Below the pieces are notes generated by a model. The model was not told the origin of the DNA and did no database searches. It worked only from the letters and a program-made list of their open reading frames with translations. Shown here piece by piece: positions 54,370 through 64,000 of a stretch of DNA of 64,000 bases (positions are counted from its first letter, which is position 1; each line of letters opens with the position of its first letter). Position numbers and translations under genes: made by a program. The DNA is from Heterotrichella gracilis. Its lineage: Eukaryota; Sar; Xanthophyceae; Tribonematales; Xanthonemataceae. The stretch is from assembly GCA_032358255.1 (NCBI GenBank), contig JAULBX010027385.1:1-64000 (forward strand), in the 5' to 3' direction.

Positions 54370-57300
54370 TTACTGCGACAGGCTGGAAGCGCCGCTGTAC
54401 TGGTCGAACACTGACACCTCCAGGTTGGTGGCTCCCACGGGGTCAGCATGCCCCAGCGTCTGGATGCTGGTCCATGTGGAGTTGTAGCTCTGGATTGCCG
54501 AGGTGGACAGCACATTTCCAGTTCCAAGGGCCTGCACAAAGAGCCCTTGAGATCAGTTTGTGCAGCATATTATTAATGCTGGGCAAAGTTGTCAAAGGCC
54601 AAGTTGGTTTAAGCACCACTTTGCACATCTGCAACCCGAGTGAGGCCTCATAAACCTCCTTTTGCCAACACTCAAGAAATTATTCAATAATTTTGAGTAA
54701 TAAATGAAGTAAATGAAGCCATTCGATGACAAGTGAGACACAGATAATGTATGGGTATTCACTGTAGACGAATTTTACAACTGCTGGTCGATGAATTGCG
54801 CATGTTCAAACCTCTACCCACCATAGCGCACAGTTCTTGCAGATGCACATTGCTGGTAGATTACAAAGTAGGACAAAGGAAATGCACATGCACACCGTAT
54901 GGCATTGCTGTACTTACCTTGAGCATGTCCTGCGTCTGATTCTGCAGTGTGGTTGTGACATACACATCATCCTGGCTTCCCGGGCGGTTGGGTGAGAAGA
55001 TTGTGAAGGCGTTGATCCCAGCACACACCAAACCAGCAACCACCACAGTCAGCACCCATCCAAAAAAGGTCTGCATCAGAGAGCATCCTCCCAATTAAAT
55101 GAAGGGACTGCTAGACTAGGTGCACCAATCATGCTCTACCTGATCAGCTTTTTTTTCTCTGACAGTGAGAGAATTTTGCAAAATGCAATGGCGCAACACG
55201 CCTGATGTTCAGCCTGCTATCAAGTTGCAGAGGTTGCGCAAGTACAGAGTACATCACACAGTGTCACTGTAAAACTTGTACAAGTCCCACCTTGATAACC
55301 ATCCGCCAGTTGACTCCCTTCATTCCCTCAAAGAGGCCAACAGAAAAGATGGCACCAGTGATGACCTGGAAGGCAGGGGGGCACACATTTTTCAAGAGCG
55401 TGTGGAGATCCTCTTTTGCATTCTGTCAAGACAGGTTATTTGCCTTTTGGCTGTTTGTGCAGGAAACTGGGCAAGCCAACCCACATGGCTTAGTCCTTTA
55501 CCTTATACAGTGCCCACTGAGGCGCAAACTTTTCAAAAGTGTACGCAAACCAGTACCCTGCAGCACTGGCTTGATGCAAACCCGCGATTCCCCTCGCATG
55601 AGCCCCACTAGGTGGGAAAAAATATCTTCATTGCAAGCGGGAATGAAAAAATACTGGATGCATCTCATATCATCTCATATGATACTATTATGGAACAGAA
55701 TGACTCAACACCGATTCGCAAAGTACCTGGGTGGTGGAGATTGGCAGGCCATAGCGGGAGGCAATCACGACCACGGTTGCTGTGGAGAGCTCGGCCACAA
55801 AGCCACGTGAGTTGGTCAGCTTGACGATTTTGACTCCCAGCACCCGGGTGATCAAGTGGCCATAGGTTGCGAGGCCGACAGCGATACCACCGCCACCTGT
55901 AAGGAGGACACCAGTAATGTTATAGTAAAACTAAAGGAAGCATGCTCTCGAAATAAGCAGGTCATGACAGGGCTTGCCAGCAAAATAATAATAACTTGTT
56001 ATAATCATAATACAATATTTATTACTGTAGGACATTAAATGTTGGCAAATGGCCTACAGTCTTAGGAAGGCCACAGCACCAGCCTGAGGCTAGTTGTTCA
56101 CAACAACGTGGTACCACAGCCCAATGGGCATAGTTTCCAGCAAACCCTGTAACAGTTGTGGTCATGTGATTCCTTTTCCGTGACCCACAATTTTGACAAC
56201 TGACTTACCAAATGCCAATATCCACTCAGGCACAGTAGAATTCTTCCCAGGTGTTTTCCCTGTCTGCCAGATCTGGTAGACAACTGAGAAGGGACCCATT
56301 GCATTGGCCACGTCGTTGGACCCATGGGCAAAGGACATGACCATGGCAGAAAACACCTGAAGTAAGTTTCAGCCAAGGGTTCAACACAGGTTCACTTGTG
56401 ACAAAAGTGGAGGCTTGCATAACAAGTTTAAGGTGGTGTGCACTGGCATTGAAGGATCCACCTTAGAGGGATCAAACTTTGTCTGAACAGGCCTGCAAAA
56501 TCGTGACACTAATCATTAACCATGCCCCATGCCACTACAAGGATATTTGACTTTGCTTTGCTGCAAATGCCTCAGGGAATAACTTGTGCAAGCCTGCACA
56601 GCATGTGGCTCACCTGAAGGTACCTGAAGAGCCTCTCAGTCCTAAAGTCAAACACCTCTGCATTGGCCCAGACATTCTGCACGTACACGTTTGTCTTGAC
56701 AACGTCATGCACGTCTGCAAACATACCCTGCACACATCGGCGCGGTGTCAGCATTGGCTGTTTTGAACAGTAATAACATAGCTCAGCTGTACTGGCCAGC
56801 AGGCAACAGACTGGGTGCACAGTGCGTGGATCATATCTGCCTAGTTGCCAGTGCACTATCGCATCTACTTGGCTTTGCAATCATTCACTGCGTCCGATGC
56901 TTGTCTGTTTACTATCTGGTCATCCTCACCAAGTGACCTCAAGTTAGCATTTTAATGACAAAAGGCAGTCGTTAGTTTAGCCGGTTGCATTCTGCTTAAT
57001 TTGATAGCAACCTGCGGCATGCTGGATCAAGCAGTACTTGTAATATGCATAGAAGATACTTGTTTGGATACCCTACCGTGGTCACAGTCCTAATGATGAT
57101 GTTTTGCAGCAAGATCTTGCCAGCACGGCTGTTATAGAAAACCATCCACTTATTGTACATCCGGTCGGCAAAACCTCCTGCACGCTCTGTCAAAAGTACA
57201 GAGAATGTCAGAAATGGCGCCATTGCAGCTCAAACAAGGTAAGTTGATTCCCTTTGTCCTGGTTGGTAACCGATGTACATCTCCATCATAAAGTGCACAT

Positions 57301-60080
57301 AGCAGTGAGCAGTTGTGCTGCACCCTGGGTGCTCCTGTACCCTCTCAGAGTACTACCTTGGCCCTCTGCAGGTTTTGCCCAGCACGGCACTGACATTGTA
57401 GCATGGGGCATTAAACAGCATCGACTCTTCAGGCATTTTCTTTACTGCGTGATTTTTTTAAATGCAAATTTTTTCCTTTTATCATCCGAATGATTGCAAT
57501 TCAGACTTCAAGTCACCACCACCACTAATGCCACTAGTGAAATTGGAGTGCCCCGTGCTGTTTTATAAAAGGAGGAGAAGAACCTGTGACCACACAGCAC
57601 TTCACCATTTTAAACATGCAGTGCATGTGACATTACCGCAACCTGAGAGCCGATCAATAAGCCCATAACGCACCACTTTTTATTACCCGACGGTCACCTC
57701 ACCTGCTTTGTTGGCAGCCTCGACATCTGCCATGGCCTTCTCATACGCATCTGCAGCTGCCTTCTTCTGTGCATCCACGTCCCCAGCCATCTCAGCTGAC
57801 TCGGCACCAGCTGCAGCAGCGGCGGAAGTTGCTGCCTCGGTTCTGCACACACAGGAATGTTATCTCGACGTGACCAAGGCTCAACATAATATGCCAACAA
57901 ATTTTAAGAAGCGGTGTCAGACTCTTTGCAAAACAGCGGTAATAGCCAATCGTGAATGCACTCCTGATGATCAGAATAATCTTTAATAAATATCCATTAT
58001 GATCCTGCAGGGCCTGGCTAAAACTATTACCCAATGGCAGGCAAAACGATACGGCAAATCACTGGATGCACACTAAGAGCCCTCTCACAAGACAACAAAC
58101 TCTGCAGAGCTAGCACACTTTGAAAATTCCTTACGCTTTGTCGTGTCTGTCCCCAGCTGCCATTGCGCGCTTCCTGAGGTGAGGCATGACAAAGATGGCT
58201 GATGCAACGCCCATGCCCACACCAACAGTCACTGTGATCCATGCAATTTTGCTATCCGCGACAGGTGGTGTCCAGGTCTTGTTGGTGTTGCCCACTTGGA
58301 TGATGAAGCAAGTGATGATTGCTGCAGTGGCGGCAATGAACAGCGGCAACGCCTGCACAAGTACAGCACATTTGTGTTCAGGAGGTGGAGGCTGTTACAG
58401 CATTAGAAACTTATAGCAGGCAGAAAGTGATTGTGGGTTGACTTCAGTTGTAACACCAAAATTTGAATGCTTCATGCTTTGCCGCAATCGGTGATCTGCA
58501 AAACAGCTATGCAGCTGTATGGTGCAAGCACACACTCAGCTCAACTTGACAGTGTTACGGGCATATGGTATACGCTGTCATGGTGTAGAAGCCTTATGCC
58601 TACTCAATTAGTGCCATGGGGCAACAAGAGTACTCACATACAGCGCCCGCTGAAACGAGTTCTTGGAGCGCAGCACGATTGCCCTCAGGAGGAAGAAGAG
58701 GATGCCAACCAAGAGCCCTGATGCAATGGGACTGATGACCCAGCTCAGCACAATCACGACAAAGCCCTGCATTTTAACATGATGTGTCAGCTCAAATAAA
58801 TAACTGCGCAGCCTGTTCTAGAAGAGGAGTGGTGACAAAGGGCCAGCAACAGTGGTTACGAGGTACTGTTCAAGGGTAGCACTTGTCTGAGGGGATGACA
58901 ATGACAAACCTCCCAGAATGGCTCATACTATCACTTCCTCAAGCAGTGCACTCATAATTGCGTACGCAATTACTTATTTTCTTTATATTTCTCACCTGGA
59001 TGTACGGGAACCCGTGCTTGCTCTCGCACCAGATCACGTCGCTGGCCCCCTTGCTCACCATGGTCATCCCAATGATTGCGCCGACAGTGGTGTGGGTGGT
59101 GGACACTGGCAGCTCCAGATGGCATGCGAGGTTGTCCCAGAAGGCCGCAGTCATCATCACGTTGAACATGCCCCACATCAGCAGATCTGGAAATGTATAC
59201 AAATATTATTTAGTAATGAGTTTAGAAGTGACAGTACGCTTCTGTAAACAAGCCACACACTCTGCATAGCACTTCAACATATGTAGCTGATGCATCAATA
59301 AGCATATATCAGAAGCCTGTGTGAGCAGTGAGCAGCCCCTTCACCATGACACAAGTACTTGGCAGTGGAGGTACTAAGATTTTCCAATCATTCCTCTACT
59401 TATAAGCAATTGCGGTAGTGCGAACCCGCATCAGCACAAAATACCTCAGGAGAGCTTATCGCACTCACTGGTGCCTGTGACTGCTGTGCCTGTGACCCAG
59501 TGACCACTGTGCAGCCCCTGGGTGTTGCAACATTGTGTACATGCAGCGCCTAAGGTCAAACCCTTCCTCCCTGTCTCACAATCTAGATTGCACCCACCTG
59601 GTGTTGTCTTAAACGCATTTACGTTGGCAATGCCCGACTTGATGGTGGAGGTGACACTGGCCCCCAGCAGCACCGCTCCTCCCACTTCGCAGAACACTGC
59701 GATCAAGGCAGCCTGCCACATCTTGAGGGCCTTGGTACCCACTGAAGATCCAAAGGAGTTTGCCTGCAAAAAGGGGCAACTAAATATGGGGACCAGCATT
59801 AGCAGTGCTAGGGATTGTGTTGCTTCCACTGCCAATAGCAAGGAGCTTTGAAGATTGCACATGATAGGGGAGTGCCTTCAAGAGAGGTGGGACAAAACTG
59901 CAGTGCATTGGCAGACAGGGATAGTAAAAACTTCAGCAAAATCAAGTGCAACCACAAGCACAGCCGAATACGAAAGTGCGTTGAGTCGCTCACCAGGTCA
60001 TTGGCGCCAATACCGAAGGCGCTCGCAAAACCCACAATCACTGACAGGGCAAACACCCAGGTGTACTGTGAGTACTCCAT
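54370..60080 (-). CDS. PiT-family (PHO4) phosphate transporter, 620 aa
   Basis: Plasma-membrane Na+- or H+-coupled inorganic phosphate symporter; it resembles the algal PTB group. Thirteen exons: 59994-60080, 59598-59763, 58996-59186, 58638-58766, 58135-58352, 57703-57842, 57077-57186, 56614-56727, 56209-56356, 55727-55896, 55291-55365, 54918-55070, 54370-54531; 1863 nt, all phases closing. Both PiT signature repeats are present: GANDLANSFGSSVG with VSTTHTTVGAIIGM in the N-terminal half, and AHGSNDVANAMGPFS with PISTTQVITGAIF in the C-terminal half. Roughly ten to twelve hydrophobic spans surround a central Ala/Glu-rich hydrophilic loop (residues about 255-390). A 100-residue hydrophilic tail follows the last span. 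The start is ATG at 60080, directly before the first span; a TTG nine bases upstream is not a eukaryotic start. A paralogue lies at 62917 and beyond. Confidence 0.95.
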
Positions 60081-62916
60081 GGTGCCCAATGATGATGGGG
60101 CTGGTGAAGGGCTGCTATCTGGTCTTCACCACTTTAGTTGAAAGTTTCCTGCTGGGAATGGCACACTCGACTGAGACACAGATGATCGGAGGCTCTGCGC
60201 ATTGTATGCCCATCTTCACAGGTCATTAAACAGGTCTAGCGCACCCAACATGCTGTAGATACCACCTTTATATGTTACAAGGTGTTTGGATAACGAAAGG
60301 AACACACAGCCAGACATGTATGGCAATAAGCGTTGCAACTAGATAACAGTTTTGGCAAGGTTGGCATTTCGTTCCCGCCACCCCGACAGTCATGTCTAAA
60401 AAGTGCTTGACAAAGCAGTTCGGCCAAGCGTGGAGCAAGCTACCAAGTGACGAAGGGCTATTGCGGCACTTGAGCGAGAAGCGTTTGGCAGGCAATAATA
60501 CCTTTGACTTTCAATGCGCGCCGCGCTCGCGATTGATATTTGTCAAGGCTAATCTCGAGGTTGGTGGCCACTTGCGATATCTTTGGGCATTCACTGCACA
60601 GCGTTGTTGTTGTCAGTTATACACTCACAAGGGCTCAAGCAGTGTCGATACAAGTGGCGGCGCGGCAGTGTGACATAAGTGCAACCCAGCTAAGCAACGG
60701 TCACGACCACACGAGCAAAGGCGGAATGGAGGGAAATAGATCCCGCGCGGCGCCCGGCGGACTGGTAGGTCAATGTTATAATCACTCTGGTACTCGTTAC
60801 GAGCTTCTAGCGGTAGTGGGATTTCCCCGGGATGGGCCTATACGTTGCAACTGAAAAGGGCATCTGGTTTACACGGTTGTTGGTGCCGTTCAACAAGCTC
60901 TCCACTATACAGGACTCCAATTTGCCTGCCTAGGACAAACAATAGACTCTATGGGTTACCCGTGTGTATGTTGACCTGCTAGCAGAGCTGTACCTCAAAG
61001 GATGTAGGCTGGCATGGTGCACACTTGGCCTGGCATGTCATGAGTCTTTCTCCTCGCCAGCTGACTTGTACAGGACGCCCTGACTCGTGTCACCTGGCAA
61101 AGCTTGTAAAAGCAAGAATATCAACGCACATATGCTGCTCTGTATATGGCTGCGTGCCCACCTCATCGCCTTGTATTGTGTTTTGTGTGGCACGCTTCTT
61201 GGTTAATGGCTATTTTCCAGTCAGGGTCTGCTTCGAAGGTCTAAATCCACGGGGCCGATTTTGGGTTCATGCAGAATTTTGACACAGTGACCCTAAAATG
61301 TGGCTGTGGATTGCCATATTTACAGCCTCCCAGTCAGCTGCACAGCAGCTGCAGTCAAAAGCATGAATCGGAGCCTTATTCCTCCGTGAAAACCCAACTG
61401 GAGGCGATGCGTCACTCGCATGCAACACGACTGATGCTGCCAGAGCTGACTCACTCAGCCCATCCCATGGGAAATGGCGGCGGCAGCATCACCAAGCAAC
61501 AAAAAGACCAGCACAAAAAGACACTAGCCTGATTTTAGTGCTGCCAGCTGAATAGTTAAAATTAGGTACTGCATGGGTACTTGCCGGAGCTGACGTTAGC
61601 AGCAACTTGCCTGATGCATGGCAGGACAACACTGGGGCCACACTGGGCCACAGTTGTGACGGTCTGCCAAACTACACATAGCCCAGGAGCAGGAGGGGGC
61701 TTTGCTGCAGCCTAAGCATAGGAGTAGGGTTTAGGATTAATCACAGCATGCTGGGATATTGCAGACACACCAGCTGACACCTGGCAGGGTGCCCAGCCCG
61801 CCTGCGTGTGTGACAGTGGAAAGCAGTACCAAGCTTTGCAATATCCCAGCCACCACCACTCGTTTCAACTACATTTGTTCAATGATTTCCTGCCAATGCA
61901 AGAAGCATGCCATATGCACGTGAACAGAGCAGACAGCTAAAATCCACGTAAACTGCGACAACCTAGCTAGGGTTTAGGGCTTCAATGCATTGCAATGCAT
62001 ATTCACATGACATCATGCTCAGCTCGTGCATGCAGCCTCTGTAGCTTGCAGGCACTGGAGACTGAGTAAGCTGACCACATTATTTACAAAGTCCTGGTTG
62101 GGCCTGTGATGTATGCGTTACTATACATTTCCCGGGCAGCTCCCAGCGCACAATGATCATCATTGGAATTTTGGAAACGGGTTGCATGATGGGCGCAGTC
62201 ACATTATACGCAAAGCAATCACTCCACCCCAAACCTCCCAACCCGCATCTGATAGTCACTATAGTATGCACCTAACTCGGCCCTAACAGTGTTCAACATA
62301 CTATGTAAAATGGCACAATCGGACATACCTCATTGACAATGCCAACTGCGCAAGCAAAAATGGACGGCAAACAACAAATATTGCTTTCATTGCTCAAATG
62401 CAACCTGCAGCCTTGGCAAATGAGCCAAGTACCCCCGCTGGTCAAAATGCAGGGAGGTTGCAGTGCTGCTCAGCTGGCAAGCACTGCTACAATGCTCACT
62501 GTTTGCTGGTGCAGACAGTCCAGGCAAGAGCTATAGCTAGCTGCAACAGACGACACCAGTGGTTACCTTCTGGGTAGCATGTCCACGACTAACAGGCTGA
62601 GCATCAGGATTGTAACAAGCAATACATCTGTTATCCGTTTTGACTACATATACTACATCACATATGGATATCTTATACAGCTCTTATAAGACCTGTGGCT
62701 TGGAAGGATAACACATACGGACGGGGACATTGGTAACATGCATACAGTACTGGTGCAAATTTGCAATCTGATGTTGTATGTACTACACTCCCGCACGCGC
62801 CGAATCCAGGCCCTGGCTTCCCCATTGCCCCAAGCTGCGCCGTTACTCAAGGGGTGGCAATCTTGTCACATGTTTTCCATGACACTGGTGACTGCCGACC
62901 CTGGGTGAGCAGCTTA
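60081..62916. other. Intergenic between tandem transporter genes
   Basis: The left part is the promoter side of the transporter at 54370-60080. The right part (from 62018) is the duplicated 3' flank of the next copy. Telomere-like AGGGTTTAGG motifs occur near 61726 and 61969. No exon was recognised in the open frames here. Confidence 0.4.
62018..62916. repeat. Downstream flank copy of the transporter duplication (right)
   Basis: Colinear partner of 53140-54369, with the offset varying from about 8.5 to 8.9 kb through small indels. Confidence 0.8.
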
Positions 62917-63905
62917 CTAAAGGCTGGAAGCACCGCTGTATTGGTCAAACACTGATACCTCCAGGTTGGTGGCTCCCACAGTGTCAGCTTGCCCCAGGCT
63001 CTGGATGCTGCTGTATGTGGAGTTGTAGCCCTGGATTGCCGATGCCGACAGCGCATTTGCAGCTCCAAGGGCCTGCGAGTACACAAAACCCCTTATTAAG
63101 TGCAGTTATACTTTGTGCAACATCGGCATTGTTGCCCCTGTCAAAAGTGGAACGTGTCTTGAGCACCACTTTGCACATAGATAACAGATCTGCAAGTCAA
63201 ATTTAGGTTTATTTTCACAAACCTATAAATCACCTTCAATTATGTCAATGCTCAATCACCGCAGCCATCAAATGGCACATGAGACACAGATAGCATGTAA
63301 ATCATCAATTTTACCTACAATTCGTGGTCATGCGCACGCGCAACCCTCTACCCACCATATCATTCAAATCCCCCTGATAGGACAAGTTAAAGGAGGCAAA
63401 TGCATGCGTTGTTGCCGTTTACCTGGAGCATGCCCTGCGTCTGATTCTGGAGTGTGTTTGTGACATACACATCATCCTGGCTTCCCGGGCGGTTGGGTGA
63501 GAAGATTGTGAAGGCATTGATCCCAGCACACAACAGGGCCGCAACCACCACCGTCAACACCCATCCAAAGAAGGTCTGCATCAGGGAGCAATGTTCAATC
63601 AATTGAAGAGACAGATTTACAGTAGCACTAAATTTGCTCCAAGGGCCATACTGTCAGACAGACATCCCAATTCTCCATTTCCATTGTCAGCAATGTCATC
63701 ATCATATTCTTTGCAAGACGCAGTGGACCAATAGGCCTGAAATTCAGCTTTTGCTACCATACCAGCGTTGAAAATGTTGCGGCACACATATGGAATATAG
63801 CACACGCTGTTTTACTTCGTCATGTCCCACCTTGATGAGCATCCTCCAGTTGACTCCCTTCCTTCCCTCAAAGAGGCCAACAGCAAAGATGGCACCAGTG
63901 ATGAC
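62917..63905 (-). CDS. Second PiT-family phosphate transporter, C-terminal exons only
   Basis: Tandem paralogue of the transporter at 54370-60080, cut by the right window edge. The last three exons are seen: 63831-63905, 63423-63575 and 62917-63072. They have the same sizes (75 and 153 nt) and phases as the corresponding exons of the first copy; the last exon is 6 nt shorter and stops after SGASSL. Motifs: VITGAIFAVGLFEG, the span FFGWVLTVVVAALLCAGINA, and NRPGSQDDVYVT. Near identity of exons and recognisable introns point to a fairly recent segmental duplication. Reading frames are intact in the visible part, so it is probably functional. Confidence 0.92.
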
Positions 63906-64000
63906 CTGGGCAGCAATGTGTGTACACATGATTCAAGAGCGTGGGGAGGTTCCCTATTGCATTCTGTCAGACAGGCTTTTATTTGGGTCTTCATACCCCG

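Noticed and set aside
60392-60673. 93-codon open frame upstream of the phosphate transporter
   Set aside because: No domain, no splice partner, and it lies in the promoter side of the minus-strand gene.

Overview
The window looks like nuclear DNA of a green alga (Chlorophyta, probably Trebouxiophyceae-like). Genes are broken by many short GT-AG introns, exons are GC-rich, and the interspersed CCCTAAA/TTTAGGG motif is the plant-type telomere unit. Several proteins have their best-known relatives in plants: Golgin-84/golgin candidate, a plant-conserved ARM-repeat protein, and GT61. All gene models were spliced by eye. I accepted a model only when donors, acceptors and reading phase closed across every exon.

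Layout: (1) 0.9-1.5 kb, minus: first two exons of ELP1, running off or lost to the left. (2) 1.9-2.8 kb: two hAT-type MITEs, each with its own 8-bp target duplication. (3) 3.5-4.7 kb, plus: unrecognised 328-aa protein. (4) 6.0-7.6 kb, minus: small mitochondrial-type single-pass protein. (5) 8.0-12.4 kb, plus: GAF-domain multipass membrane protein. (6) 13.2-14.2 kb, minus: protein with a ZNHIT3/Hit1-like C-terminus. (7) 14.7-23.4 kb, plus: 17-exon, 1559-aa TPR plus zinc-motif plus J-domain protein. (8) 24.3-27.2 kb, minus: two paralogous intronless secreted Cys-motif proteins. (9) 28.7-33.1 kb, minus: CCT1 (TCP-1 alpha). (10) 34.1-43.2 kb, minus: 19-exon ARM-repeat protein conserved with plants. 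(11) 44.2-48.7 kb, plus: Golgin-84-like tethering protein. (12) 49.7-52.6 kb, plus: GT61 glycosyltransferase. (13) 54.4-60.1 kb and 62.9-64.0 kb, minus: two tandem PiT-family phosphate transporters, the second cut by the window edge.

There is no operon-like organisation. The genes are mostly housekeeping: tRNA modification, chaperonin/cochaperone, Golgi tethering and glycosylation, phosphate uptake. The most unusual signal is in the introns. In at least five genes the last part of an exon, its 5' splice site and the start of the intron are repeated as a decaying tandem array inside that intron. In Golgin-84 one repeat is still a complete, phase-preserving exon. In the TPR-J gene a repeat gives a second in-frame 5' splice site. 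This is consistent with recent intron or exon birth by tandem duplication at splice junctions.
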